Assembly (NCBI GenBank): GCA_014338405.1 | Contig: JTDE01001384.1 | Span: 34,212-98,211, forward strand | DNA length: 64,000 nucleotides | Source: Paragonimus skrjabini miyazakii | Lineage: Eukaryota > Platyhelminthes > Trematoda > Plagiorchiida > Troglotrematidae | Direction of reading: 5' to 3' | Shown here: piece after piece, positions 21,836-34,623 of the stretch | Layout: each line of letters opens with the position of its first letter | Numbering within the stretch: the first letter of the stretch is position 1 | Made by a program: the position numbers and the translations under genes | Notes under the pieces: model-generated | Databases searched by the model: none | What the model was told of the DNA's origin: nothing | What the model saw: the letters and a program-made list of their open reading frames with translations, nothing else

Positions 21836-23164
21836 CTTATAAACTGAACTACGAAATCACGCTTTGTGCTTGGGCAGTCCGTCACATTAATCGTTTGCTG
21901 ATCCTCGTATGACAGTGGAAAGAATAAGCAACTAAATTCCAGTGCAAAATTTCTGTGCTCCCGGCGTAGCTTTGGAGCCTAATTGGTGAAATGTATGCTG
22001 CACTTAGGAGGCTGTTTCTTTTGTGGGTTCGTATCCAGGTGAAGTCAAGATTTTTCACAGCTGAACATCTGAATCGAGTTTAGTATACTGGTATCGATGG
22101 CGGACTTCAAGGTCAAGTCCTTGCTGTTCGCAGGTGCCTAGAAGATTCCTCACGAGTGAACAACAGCGGAAGAGAATAACCAAATTCATCTAAGTGTGAG
22201 AAACGAAAAATCCTACCGACTGACATTTAACGAAGCGCATAATACAACGTGGCAGTGAAAACAGGCTTTTTGTTTGCTTCGGAAGGGGAAAAAGATGAGA
22301 CTCTAGACCAGATTTGGGTATTGAGGGTATGACATACTTTTTTCCTTGGAACACGAAAGTAGTTTGTGGGACATAGTGGTTCGTTCATTGTAGATTTTTG
22401 GTGAGGATTAGAGACACTCAGTGAAGAGTGGACAGTTGACGTGGATGTCTTGTTTTGAGTGTGTTCTGACAGACTGTGAGGAAATGAAACTGATGTGTTT
22501 CTATGTCAGTCTCAATGATAAGTGAACTGGGACAGATCCAGATACACTCATAACTGGAATCATGATTAACCTGTCTACACGGGATGGGAGAGTATATTTA
22601 AGATATTTCCAACATTTTGAAACGGTCGTTTATGTATTTAGGAAGCTGTGTACTACCAAAAGTCTTATTTTTACTCTGCGGAATTTGTCAAATATCATGA
22701 CAGCCTCGTTGCTTTATTGTGATATGCACCTGCTAGACTCTGTGGTCTGTATTTCCGAACTAAGTCCTACAGGAAACATGCGCCATCCTAGACAGACACA
22801 CATACAAAAAGGTCAGAATATATGGCCACACTGTCAAGCTGATGACTTCTGTGAAACCAGGCTGTTTGTTTTGTCATGTATATACCCATGCGTACTATAC
22901 TGGTCATGGATAAGAGCTGTAAACCTATTTCTGACTAACCGCTTCTGAAGGAAGATGTCCCAAGTTAAAATAACATTATTTTCCGGATTTTACTTTAGAT
23001 ATTACAAGATTGCAAACAGTTGTTTTATTCAGGAACTTATGACGTGTACTTGTTACAAACCGTTCGCCCCCATTTAATCATAGCAAAAATCTGGATGTCC
23101 TGAGCTCTATTTGTTCAGACCATTAAAGGGCGTAATCAGATCACAGTGAATCGGTTCACAGTTG
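21836..23164. other. No supportable gene; weak tRNA-like segment near 21,965-22,050
   Basis: At about 21,965-22,050 a stretch with GGCGTAGCTTTGGAGCC and a T-loop-like GGGTTCGTATCCAGG suggests a second, decayed tRNA-derived repeat. A 128-codon ORF at 22,562-22,948 has no recognisable motif and is within chance expectation. Confidence 0.3.
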
Positions 23165-23262
23165 TGAAACATTGACTGGCATCTTGGTTACTATAGATTG
23201 AACATCACCTACAATTGATCATAGCTGTCGCATTCCGATAGACATTTCAGTCGGCCCCCTCG
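23165..23262 (-). repeat. Right-end fragment of the tRNA-related repeat
   Basis: Minus-strand piece with TTGAACATCACCTACAATTG, ATAGCTGTCGCATTCC, ATAGACATTTCAGTCGGCC, the reverse complement of the unit tail. The tRNA-like half is missing. Confidence 0.75.
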
Positions 23263-23308
23263 GTTAATGTCAATCATACTGAAAGTAATAAAACTACACC
23301 GGACGATA

Positions 23309-23453
23309 ATGAGCGACTTAATTTGCCTCGGTGATGTTTGTAAGGTAAGTGTTGGGTTAACATCGGAGTTTTCGGTTATGGGTACAAGCTTATTATCGTA
23401 GAAACATCACTTGGGTATGGTTGTCTTGGTCTCGATCGTTGCAAAAACATTCC
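23309..23453 (+). CDS. Hypothetical gene start: two short exons
   Basis: ATG 23,309 opens MSDLICLGDVCK, which runs straight into a strong donor, AAG|GTAAGT (23,345). After a 57-bp putative intron ending TTATTATCGTAG, a 52-bp segment (23,402-23,453) continues in phase as KHHLGMVVLVSIVAKTF and meets another GTAAGT. Short first introns and very short exons are known in trematode genes. The second exon is hydrophobic, as in a signal or membrane segment. No downstream exon or family was identified, so this remains a candidate. Confidence 0.25.
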
Positions 23454-23667
23454 GTAAGTAGACGAATGTGTCAGGAGACGCATCTCCTAACGAAGCAGCA
23501 AAAGCGATCGATCCGGCTTCGAGTTAATTGGTATGTGATCTTAACTCATTCAGTCCAGTAAGCTCAATTAGATTGGAGCTGCGCGATCGGACGCCTGTAC
23601 ATCACGTGAAGCTGTTCTCACGAGTGCATTTTCATATATCCCCTCACCCTCTGTTGGACCTATAAAT

Positions 23668-23700
23668 GTACAGCCTCTGTGGCCTAATGGATTCGCCTCT
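23668..23700 (+). other. tRNA-Arg-like 5' half
   Basis: CTGTGGCCTAATGGATTCGC resembles the D-arm half of a eukaryotic tRNA-Arg, but no anticodon or T arm follows. Probably a tRNA-derived repeat remnant, not a gene. Confidence 0.4.
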
Positions 23701-24819
23701 TAATTTTCAAATAAACGCTGTTGCGGTACCTATTTTCCTTCTCGGTTCTGGTGGCAAACGATTGAGCTCGTATTAAGGAACGATCCAATAGAATGAACCC
23801 ATGGTTACTTCATCACACCCACACACTGGTGTATAAGAGTGCGTCAGTGTTGTTTAAAAATCCGCATTACAACTTGAAGGTTTTATTCTCCTGAGGTAAC
23901 GTATGTTCACTACGTATAATTATTGTCTACAATTTTTCTTTATAAGTTTACTGTGTGGAAATTACAGCCATTGAACTGTGTGCGTTGAAATGAAGAACCC
24001 ATGACATAAACCAACTGATTTTGTCAGGACGAAAGAAAGGCTTTCTGCAACAAAGGTTCAGTCCTAAATTTTTTACCATTCAGTACAGTGCTTAAGATTG
24101 TATCTTATGGGAGAAATTGATGTTACAGTGAATTTTGTAAAAAAAGAAGGCAATCCAATTGATACTCGACCGTAAAACGCACAACTTCTACATCTTTTCG
24201 TTGAATTTGGATAGAAATTTGATAAACTGCTGTGCAGCTTTGATACGATCGGAGAAGATAATTTGATTCGAATTATGATGACACTGAATAGAAAACGAAA
24301 CGGGAACTGAGATTCTTTTCAGACATGTGTGGGGATAAGTTGGGGGTGTACTCGAATTTGGTTGAAACAGACAATTTACAGTATCTAAGTGTTAGATAAG
24401 AGATAGAACAAGAAAACCGTTGTGTATGCAAATTGTGCCATCGAAACAGGAAGAATTTTAGAGAATTCTATTGATACTATCTTCACTTTGATAAAAATAA
24501 TTAGTAGGATGTTCTACAGAGGAAAACTGCGACGCATTTTGTCTTGAAGTATTTACAAACAGTTTTCTAAATGGATGAGATGATTTGATCCAATGTCCAA
24601 ACTGTGCGGATTGGAATAAACTTAAGTAGTACATCAACTTAGGCAATAAAATTGTTTTTACTGCGCTGAACAATCAGCATCTTCCATGAGTTCGATTTAT
24701 TGTACGTGTGGAGCGACCACTCGAGAGTAATTCTGCTGACGTCCAAAAAAGTACAGTTTTAATAGAAAATGGGACAATGAAGCTAGAAAAGCAGACTTAT
24801 CCACCGTGAATCATATGTT
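23701..24819. other. No gene recognised
   Basis: AT-rich and stop-dense; the longest ORF is 71 codons on the minus strand and has no recognisable features. Confidence 0.5.
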
Positions 24820-26290
24820 AAATAATTGAAACTCCCCGTAGATACCCTGTGAAACAGTTATGGTTTCAGCAAACAGAACTGTTTTCGATAATTTATCAAC
24901 TTAGATTGGTACAATTATATATCAAATCAGGTAATAATCAGGGAATTTATTGATTAAACATAATACGAGGGTAAGACGATTGGGTAAAACACAAACACGG
25001 CTTAGTTGTGGTTATTATCACAATCTAGGTAGGTTTTAGAAACTGGGGTGAGTTGGGGGCAACGGGATCAGTTGTCGCATGGATTGAAGGCATTTGGTAA
25101 AAATGATCATAGGGTGTGAATAAAGTGTTTTTGAACACAAAAGTCCGGCAGACGTAATCGGGTTGAGACCGCCTCGGCTACAGACTAGATGCACCACTTG
25201 ATCTCTTGTGACGCGGCTGTCGGGGCACGGTAGACGATGTGAATCCCCTTATCTGAGTCTGTGTGTTGGTCGCAGTCAACCAGGTGGACCAGAATGGATG
25301 AGTTGTTTGTTATTCCGGAGCGAAGCCACGCCGGGAAGTGTTCACGAAGTCCTTCTGATAAACTCATTGTGGTGCAACCAATATACACGGAACCACAGGA
25401 ACTGGCAAATGAATAGATCAAAAATGAGGCAGCATTGTTAGGCATATTATCTTTCAGATTAAGTGGCGCCGTCCGTTTTGAGTGGATCGTTACGATAGGA
25501 CTTGCAGCATAATAGGTACTACCGAGCATGTTAGTTAGTTGGCGCGTTATCAGCTCGGCTGCTGCGTCCCCTTTGAACGGCAAAGTAACATAGATCTTTT
25601 TCTTATCGGCTGTGTATACTGGAGCTTGCGTAGGTCTCTCTTGCATGTTTCTGATAATAAATTTCTCAGGATAGGCGTTACCAGAAAGGATATCCTGTAA
25701 CATGCTTAACTCCAATTCTATCGTATCTTACGTACATATTTTTTTTGCTCTATCTGTCAAGCAACGTACAAGACCCCGCTTCAGACCAATCGGTACATAG
25801 CTGTGGAAGTGTAGATATTGCCCACTCCAGGTCTTCTTTCTATATACACTTCACTGGAACGATCCATGTGATCTACGTGCTAGTGCTACGTCTAAAAATG
25901 GCATACGGTCATCAGTTTCTCGTTCCAAAGTGAACACGATGTACTTATGCGCTCTGATAAAAATGGCCAAAATCTTTTGTAAATCTTCCGTCTTATCCAC
26001 TACACAAAAAACATCATCTACATATCTTCGATAGTAACCGGTTATTCTAATAGTTTCGTCCAGCTCTTTATTCTCAAGCATGCTCATAAAAATGTCCACC
26101 ATTAACGGGCCTAACGATGAGCCCATAGCTGAGCCATAAATCTGGCGATAAAGCTCACCATTGAATTGGAACTGAATGTTACTAGTACACAACATTAATA
26201 ACTCCTTCAGCTTAGACACAGGTAAGCCGATGTCAATCCGGCAACTTCCGGAATAATCACACAAAATTGTATTGTTTCGATCAAATTCCT
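24820..26290 (-). pseudogene. Penelope-like element (RT + GIY-YIG), 5'-truncated, copy 1
   Basis: Minus-strand RT: RQIYGSAMGSSLGPLMVDIF, the catalytic RRYVDDVF (YVDD intact, 26,024-26,013), ERETDDRMPFLDVAL. After an in-frame TGA (25,853-25,851) the same frame gives SVYRKKTWSGQYLHFHSYVP, a TAA, then the C-terminal part (25,715-25,185) with FLIYSFASSCGSVYIGCTT, the GIY-YIG endonuclease core. It ends near AEAV...FCVQK. The 3' untranslated region to about 24,820 aligns with that of the plus-strand copy at 57.4 kb. The N-terminal RT half is missing, as in 5'-truncated insertions. Penelope elements pair a telomerase-related RT with a GIY-YIG nuclease; this copy is dead. Confidence 0.93.
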
Positions 26291-26954
26291 ACCGTACCCT
26301 CTAAGTGATGTTCCGTTTTACTTCAGCATTTGTTTACATTAGTCCAGATAGTCATATCTGGGAGCTAAGTTTGATAAACTGTCTCTCTATTTGTCTCTGA
26401 TACGATTGCCATAGCGTCCTACTTCCTTTTCTCCACAATGAGCGATTTGAATATCTATATTTACTGTTACATAAATTCCTTACCAATCTATAAGGTATAT
26501 ATCATATATTGTGGGGTGTTGTAATTTCCTAAATAATATAAACAGAAGAATACCGGTGAACGCTGTTATTTAATTTCAGTGTATCAATGTTACGTGACAA
26601 ATAAAATACAGTGTCTTGTAGCAGGTAAAATGAATGGAATTGAACCAGAGTAGAAGTGGACATTGAAATTTTATTACAGTAAGCTGTTTTCATGTCATAC
26701 GGCAACATGACTGAGGACGGTTTGGCCGGTGTTCTAGTTTACGCTGTACTCAAATTTTTGGCTGGAAGTGTTGATTAGCTATCGCTTTGTAAGCCATACA
26801 ATTGCGAACAATTATGCTTCGTTTGAGCTACAACCGATGACATAAATAAGGTGTTTGAACAAGGCAATAACCCCAGAAAACTGAGCAAAAATTTACATAT
26901 GGAGCTCAGAAATTCACATTCTGACCTAGCTATTCATCACTTTCACCGTCTCAT

Positions 26955-28304
26955 ATGGGCTATACTAAACAGTCAGTATATTGCAAACAGCTTTTGCTGA
27001 CCGTCGGTCTCACTGTACAACATTTGAAGCCAAAAGGCAAAAGACTGCAGACCACGTTGAGTCCATCAAAGCCACTGTTGCATCGCAGTGTTAAGGCCAC
27101 CTTAAATCCGCTTTTCAGTAGTAGGTCTGCCAAATCATTCATTAATACTTCAATTTTGAGGTTTAACGGTGAAGTTGGTAGATTTCAGCGTGAAATGTTT
27201 AAGGACTGTTTCCGGAACAACCATCGGCTCAAGCCATTTGACAGATTATACATGTCCGGAGAAGTTTTGAGTAAGCCGGTTCAAAAGTGAGTATTTTGTC
27301 AGCTCTCAGCATGCTCACATAACTTGGTGTCCTTGACAGTGTTACTTCTATAGACAGTTTCAGTTTGTCCTAAACCCAAATGTTCCACAATCCAATCTAA
27401 CTAACATTGGCAAATCTGCTAAACTACTCTGCAGCTTTGGTCACCTATTGGAGACTAAAGATTTTATGTAAGTTTTACGTTTTTATAAGCTTGGCAAATT
27501 GAGCGTCAATCTTCTCAGTAATCTTAATTCCTTATTTTCTGATTAAGTTAGATATACAACTTTTATGTTTCACCGTTTTAACTCAGGCTGACGCAATTAC
27601 AGTTCGTCAATTAAATTATTTCACAAATATATTCAATGAAATTACCCACCACCTTAAAGGTTTTAGAATCGATTTGTATTTCGAATACACTTATGTCTGA
27701 TTAAAACAGTCTGCGCCTGATCAAACTCTGGTGCACATTCGAAATAACCAAACGGATGTTTTTAAGTTTGTGTCAATATATTTGACTTAAATTTTAATAC
27801 AGCTGTTGGTAGAACACGGATAGACGATTCACACGGAAGTGCTTACTTTACTAGGGAATGTTCACTTACCAACAGGTTGTTTTACAAACTACGAAAAACG
27901 AGGACACTGGACGACAAATTCCAGAAAAAACCCACATAGCTAATGAAAAAGTGGACTTCCCGAGTACATCTAGCATTTGGCAGTTAGGGTGGTTCATCTG
28001 AGCTATTGGCTGAAGCTTTGCGGTTCATACGTTGCACGAATTCGGACACTGGTATAAAGTGCAGACTTGTTGAGACAAAATAACTGTCAATTTTGCAAAA
28101 CTGAACGTGGTTCTGATATCAGTACAACTGATAGTTTAATGCGAGATTGATCTAAGTAGCCAACAGTAACTGCCAGTTTTCCGTCCACAAAATAGGTTTT
28201 ACAAATACAAATATAAGGCTTACTCTCATAATTTTGTGTACCATTTCAGCGGCAGTGTAGTATGTGTCATAGAAGGTGCAACATACGTGTTTGCTGGAGA
28301 ATAA
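26955..28304 (+). CDS. Candidate host gene, three exons; possible mitochondrial protein
   Basis: Exon 1 is 26,955-27,286 (ATG to AAA|GTGAGT), exon 2 is 27,354-27,467 (TTACTTCTATAG| to TTAT|GTAAGT) and exon 3 is 28,250-28,304 (GTACCATTTCAG| to TAA). Both junctions split a codon after its second base and the frame stays open through all three, which is hard to get by chance. The product is about 167 residues. The first ~72 residues are basic and free of acidic residues (such as LKPKGKRLQTTLSPSKPLLH), like a mitochondrial presequence. The C-terminal part reads LLCSFGHLLETKDF then IGSVVCVIEGATYVFAGE. That end vaguely recalls the start of the S1-like domain of mitoribosomal S28, from memory only. 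The TAA overlaps an AATAAA (28,300-28,305), leaving almost no 3' UTR, so a further exon or a pseudogene is possible. Confidence 0.45.
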
Positions 28305-29394
28305 AAACCAAGGTCATCAGCTGATGATGACGTCCTTGAAGTGTGTGACGATGGATTTCTACTGCGATCTCACTTTATTGAACGTGCTTTTTCCATTTGC
28401 ATAAGTGATTATTTACTCGCTACTATGTTGGAAACTTGTTTTAATGCACTGGAAAGATATGTCTAATTCTGTGATTCTGTTTCGAATTTGCTTGAGAATA
28501 ACTACCACACTTGCACTGTGGTCGATCCTATTTTGGTCGTTTATGTCACACTTCAATTTTAGACATTCAATTGGTTGAATGTTGTTCATGCTTTGCGTAT
28601 ATTTCCTGGCATTTGTTTCATGATATTGCCGAATCGACTTGATTGTAATCTGGTCGTTTCTGGGAAAACGATGCGCACTGTTCAATTACTTCTATCGGAT
28701 GAACACTAATTCGATCGATACACTTATCTATGGGTTTCAACGACAGAGTAGAGTAGTCTGTGATTAGTCAACGGTACGTAAAAAACCTTCTGTGAGTAAA
28801 AATCATAATTTTGAAAATACATTAATTCTTAGGGAACAGTGTTGTAGATGACAGCCGTGGGAAGATGACAAACGGACCAGATTGAGTACAACAACGCTGT
28901 TTTCACAATTATAGCTGATGTCGATAGATAAACGTTACGTTTAATAATTCGTATACAGCTCAGAAAGAATCCCCTAGATAGTCCAAATTTTCGTCAAAGA
29001 AACACTGGTGAACATTAGTAATTCCCCTCGGTTTATCAATAATGCATGATATATAACGTGATTAGAACAGCCAAGTTACCATTATTCTGCAGAAAATTCG
29101 AATTTCTAATAAACATCTCATGTGAGTGACATGCAGAGGCTTGTCTCATACCGGTTTTTTTCCAGTGACCCCCAAAACACCAAAGGGAATTTGAATAACA
29201 GCACAGTTACCTAGATATCAACATCAACAGGTGTCTCAGCTGATTTGGTGAGAGTGACGAAAATTGAGATTGGACTAAGTTAAACTGAAATTTTAAAATG
29301 CTATAATTCCACATTAATTATGTTTCTGTAACCATGACCATTATTATATATAAAATATGTAGAAGTTTCAGACTGATGCATTCATCAGCTTATG
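28305..29394. other. No gene recognised
   Basis: Short open stretches only, including a 45-codon plus-strand frame just after the candidate gene (ADDDVLEVCDDGFLLRSHF) whose status I cannot decide. Confidence 0.35.
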
Positions 29395-29568
29395 TTAATC
29401 TTGATCAGTGGCTACAGATTTTGCGTTGTAACCGTGTTCTTTGATTAGTCCCGCAAACTTGTGTTTGAATACAACTTCTGATCCGTTAATGTATGGCGAG
29501 GTTGTTGCTCTAATGCATTTCAAAGCTTTTTCAGGACCATCTTTATCATGTAAATGTTTCAGGACAAG
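29395..29568 (-). CDS. Hypothetical terminal exon (minus strand)
   Basis: An open stretch of about 56 codons has a protein-like composition (GPEKALKCIRATTSPYINGS, then VVFKHKFAGLIKEHGYNAKS) and ends at TAA 29,397-29,395. An in-frame TAA lies just upstream at its left edge, and the only nearby acceptor-like AG is weak (GATAAAG|AT). No family is recognised; chance is a real alternative. Confidence 0.15.
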   Translation of the reverse strand, partial: LVLKHLHDKDGPEKALKCIRATTSPYINGSEVVFKHKFAGLIKEHGYNAKSVATDQD

Positions 29569-32067
29569 TTAACCATGTTTAAGCCCTGCTAACTGAACAA
29601 TATAGGAAAGAGGGAGAATGTTACGCTTCAACTTGAAAAGATCGATCACACTTGCTTCTTGAGACATGGTAACTAGTCCTAATGTCTAGTGACAGCACTT
29701 GATGTACTACTCAGATATTTGTGTTAGTTGGCAATTTTGCCTAGCGTATAGTGAATAAAAGATATACTCCATATGCCATACATGAGCATCTGTCGACAAG
29801 AACGAATACGCAGCGTCGGTCAATCTCGGATGACCGGATTAGATATGGATTGAAAAAGACGTGGTTGCTAATGACAGCTTACCACATTTCAATATGTCCA
29901 CTGGTAGAATAGTCAATTAATCAAACGGAAATGAACAACTTACTATGGACATTTTACGTACCCCTCGAAAATATTGGAGCATGTAACGTTCACTGAACAG
30001 TGTCGAGCCATCCTCGTTAACAATTGGTTGGATTCAGCGCACCAAAGACCAAAGGACCGGTCAGTATCGATTTCGACATAGACTTGCTTGATTACAGGTG
30101 TGTATGCTCATTTGTGTGTATTTCGTCAGTGACATGGATACTCGTACAATGTAAGACAATTTAGTTTACGCATGTTGTGGAAAGGGTTAATTGGTTTCCT
30201 TAAACCACACTGTCATTTGTCTGATGAACAAGAACTTATTACAAGAACGTTCACTTTTAACAGTGTTCGTCCGAAAGAGACAGACCAAAAATGTTTCGAC
30301 CGTTTACGTCATTTACAAGAACCCGTGCGTTTTTACATTGAACGCATTGCTTTTATATTATTGAAGTGTTCTGTTGTTGTTTTGGTCCAACTGTGGACTA
30401 TACTTAGGGTGTGATGTTCAATTAAGACGCAATTGTCTTCTCCAGGACCTTCATATTATTATCGACCGCTTGTGTTGACAGTTGTTTGCATGATGGAGAA
30501 GGTTACTTAGTTGTGTCTAACGGAGAATAAGCTGAATTGGGTGGCTTATACAGACGACAGTAACCAAAGAGTAAAACAAATAAGGTCACTGAGATATAGC
30601 CGTGTTGGTAGCAACCACTGGAACAACCGTATATGAAGTAACCACACTATGTGACATACAACAGTGTGATTGAAAAATGGTCTGTAGGTTGTAGTGTATG
30701 TTGACTCACAAGTATTTATTGATTGCGTACAGGTTAAAATCTTTTGACAGAGTTAAACAGCATGTTTCAGTATGAACAGATACCAACTGTGAAGTACGTT
30801 TCACATAGCAGCTATAAGTTTTGGAGGTGAACTTTCCACGTTTTCATCACTGATTAGTGGTAGAGGTATCTTTTAGGATATTTAGGAAGGTATAGAGAAT
30901 GATTCACTTTTACTAATCTCCTTCGAATAAGAATTTTCTTTGACGACAATACTCTTTTGTTGAAATTTCACGTAATATTTTCAATAACTGCCAGTTTTAT
31001 AATAGAAACAACAAACTTGTATATTCGTTTTCCTGTACGGACAAATATTGAGGGTGAACACAGTGAGAAAAGATTCGGAGTTGAAAGTTTCAAAAAGCCT
31101 TCACAAATGATCTATCGACATATACGTCTTTTATTCTATATATATATTTATATAACCTTTAACCGGGTGCATTTGTCACTGATGTTCTTAAGTTCATCTT
31201 ACCTGCAGGTGTGATCAATTCATTACCGTAAAAGTGGTAACCAACGTAATTTCATGGGAGTATACATGATGTCACATTCACTGGTGCCGAACGACAGGTT
31301 GCCTTCTATAAATCATAAGTCAAACTGTCCTAGGTCATTCAATAGAATTCCTTGATATCATGAACTTACCATCATCCGCAAAGTATTTTTATGACTGGCG
31401 TTCAAAAGCACCGATAATTTTTTGGTTTAAGCTAATTCAAAAACATTGAGAATCCTGAAGTAGATTCGTGTGGATCTCCGTTGCTGATAAACAAATCAGT
31501 ACGGTAGACGTCGATTCGTCTTTCGGTTGAACGCTCGTCCCACTAGAAAAAGCCCCTAATCACTTGGGTACGAGCTTGTTAAATCTCGTCAACGGCTCCG
31601 CAACAGGAAACGGTAAACAACATTATCAGGCATTCGGTAGTGTAAGAACAGCCTACATTCCTCTTGCGTTCCTGCACCAGCAGTCAAAGTGCCTTGTGCA
31701 GTCGATAGATTTGAAATATATAAATGTTTTGTGAGAAAATTGATATTTTTCGCGATCCATCGTCCCAGCCCGCGGTGATTCATCCAGTGGAACCAAGACT
31801 ACTGATTCACAGTTTACTGGAGCTTCTTTGAATTTAATCTTATGCAAATTATGTGCCACTCACAATCGATCGTAATTTCTGCATTCTTCAAGAATTTCCA
31901 ATCAATGTCCTTTGTAAGTAACCGCTTATGTCGCGTTTGGCTCTTGTTAGAATTCGTCTATGGTGTTTGCCTTGTACAAATTATGCCAACAAAACTCTCC
32001 AGCTACTTGTTAGTAATCAGAATATCTGTCAGAAAGTTTAGTGATTTTGTGTCCAACTTCCAGAGGA
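29569..32067. other. No supportable gene or repeat
   Basis: ORFs up to 85 codons with no motifs. The region is AT-rich and no match to the window's repeat families was noticed. Confidence 0.45.
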
Positions 32068-32400
32068 GTGATATTAGCGGCGGGCATCGACGGAATTTAA
32101 CAGGGCGGTTACTTCATTTATACTCGAAGCGATCCACAATCCGAACATTACTCGCAAGCGAATGTGGTTGAACGTGTGCATATACCCAATCGATCACGTT
32201 AGTTTGGGGTAACTGTCTTATCAATGAACATGATCACTTTATGGAAGAGTGGTCAAAGTTCAAACCCTGGTCACTGCAACAAGGTTTATGACTGACTATC
32301 AGTAACACACACAAAACTCGGGTTTAACGCTTTTTTTGACAACCCGGATAAAATGTTCACTAGGAAACAAAAACTACGATCACTTGTGATTAATGTGTAC
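32068..32400 (+). repeat. Decayed tRNA-related repeat, left plus right parts
   Basis: Recognisable in order: GCGGGCATCGACGGAATTTAACAGGGCGG, CATTACTCGCAAGCGAATGTGGTTGAACGTG-like left part, a GTTTGGGG/GGTCAAAGTTCAAACCC promoter half with a B-box remnant, then AAAACTCGGGTTTAACGC and a CTACGATCACTTGTGATTAA tail. Heavily diverged, so old. Confidence 0.6.
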
Positions 32401-34623
32401 ATTATTTCAACCACAACTCCTTCCTAACTGTCACTGTTGGTTGGATTTCTGTAGACATTCAAGCGGCATGAAACAATTAATAATCTGATGCACAGCATTA
32501 GGATGGAGCGAGGTGCATTCTAGTGGTTCTTCTCAGTTGGTTCTAAGTTGTGACAATGGGGTTTATCACAGTTTTGATAAGTTATAATCTTTGTATTCAG
32601 AATGGCTCGTAATGTTCCGTCCTACCCGCTTAGTAACTCTCTAACCTGAACGTACGTACTTCTCCAAACCCGTATTGTTAAAATAGAACAGAAGTTGAAA
32701 GACATGGAATACCAAGTAGGCTCCTGATATGTACTTCGATGTAGTGGCGCTTAATTTCAGGGTTCACCTTGCGAACAATATCCTTTGGATAACAAAGACG
32801 ATTCTGTTCTACAGCAATTTTGAAGCCGATGTGTCAATCGGGGTACAAACCAACAGCAGACTCAGTCTGTTCTATCCCATAATATATTCCATATTGGGAG
32901 TTTCAACGGTATCAACTATTTACATGATTAGAACACAGCTGGAAATTACATGATGACGGGGTCAGAGAAGTTCTCTGCAGTGGACGGGAAGCGACTATCC
33001 GGTATGAGTGTGCTGATGAATCAAGGTCGTGTGGCATCTTTAACTCCTCACAGTTGGCTCCGTCATAAGCTACACGGGTTAGTTAGACACTGCGCCGGGG
33101 CTGTTATAAAAAACGCAAACAAAACATTTGAGTGAAGAGTGAGCGGTTCAATATAACATTCTAATCGCTACCGCAAAGAAAGAGTTTGAAAAGTGTAGGC
33201 AATTTAGTGATCTGAGAGTGAGAGTAAAATGGGGAAATATTTGACCATCCTAACCAATCGAGCAGAATTCCGAACTATCTTGGGTGTTCAAGCCGTTGAC
33301 CTACGTTGGAACTCAAGGATGATACCTGTACTCTGAATGGACAAGGTCGTTTGATCGTTTTGCTGGCGGACACATTCTAGAATAACCTTATCTGTTAGCC
33401 CAAAATTCGACATAACAAATGAAACGAAGTTGTCCTCCAGAGACTAAATACTAGTCAGCTGGGTTCAATGAGATGAATTGGTCATACAGAATCGTATACA
33501 ATTTCAATATTCTCAGTCAATGAAACTATGTCCTCATTGTAGTAAGCCCATACCACACACTTTGTTGGAGATTCAGAACAAATTTCTTTCCCCTACGGAA
33601 AGCGCGCTTTAGTGATGTAATTGGACATTTTGTTATCAAACAGAGCACACTAGTGTTTGGAAATTTGAAATTGCCACCAAATATTCAATAAACTTTAATG
33701 AACAAAATGAATCGGAAAGGCAAAATCATGACAACAGACATGTGCAAAGTCGATAGAGCTAACGTGGTATGTACGATCAGTTTCCAAATTTAACCGCATA
33801 CGAGCACATGTCTAAATGATCTTTACGTGCTCGTACTCTTGCATCATTTAGTGGTTTTAATTCTTCGCAGCCCAATCACAACTTGGCGGGATGTGCCACA
33901 CCAGTCATGTCAGCCAAACGGATGTAGCCACACTGCATCACGATTGCTCAGTATTCGATAAATATGTACATATGTGATTTCCGCGTGTGTTCGTAACGCT
34001 TACTGGGATGGGTTATCGTTTTCGGCTCGTTCATTTAGTGGACAACACTGAAAATGCGAAAGCTATCATCATTTGAGATTTATTTTCGTTTGAAATAAAC
34101 CCAAGTCTCAACCAAACAACAACACTAATGTCACGAGTGAGAATAGTCAATGGTTCACCAGTTTTCTCAATTGTCACTGTTATCTCATCTCTGTAACTGT
34201 CAGTATACAGCAAGTGGGCACACATACCTACAGAAAAAGTAGTTAAGACTTGATCATTAATCGGTTACAGGTTATTGCATATATGCCCAGTGGAATAAGA
34301 GAAAAACGTAATTAAACGGCTTTGGCATGTGTCTGAGAAACGTGTGTGTTGCGTCAAGCCTATTGTTCATGTAAGCCTAACATATAAAGTCGACATGTTT
34401 GTTTTAGAATAGACGATAGATTCGACAGTTGTTGTCAGGCCAGATACTGAGTGAAATGTTCTTGGTGTTGTACAGTGCCATCTGAACTGTGTGTCACTCT
34501 GGTTGTGCCCTGTTCGACCGGCAGCATGCTGCGCAATCAAGGATGTGTCCTATTGGTTTTTGTCTTATCCTGTTTTAATCCCATCCAAAATATTTGAATA
34601 ACAAAATTTTTGAAATTTTGCCA
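32401..34623. other. No supportable gene
   Basis: Chance ORFs of 61-74 codons only. A GC-richer patch at 32,950-33,110 contains one 61-codon ORF without recognisable features. Confidence 0.45.

Noticed and set aside
22562..22948. 128-codon plus-strand ORF
   Set aside because: No motif and no related copy; length is within chance.
23668..23700. tRNA-Arg gene
   Set aside because: Only the 5' half resembles tRNA-Arg; the anticodon and T arms are absent.
26690..26770. Another copy of the tRNA-related repeat (GGCCGGTGTTCTAGTTTACG)
   Set aside because: Only the B-box neighbourhood matches; flanks do not, so it is too weak to list as a copy.
30172..30414. 80-codon ORF with a protein-like start (FLKPHCHLSDEQELITRTFT)
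   Set aside because: No acceptor in phase and no family recognised; left as chance.
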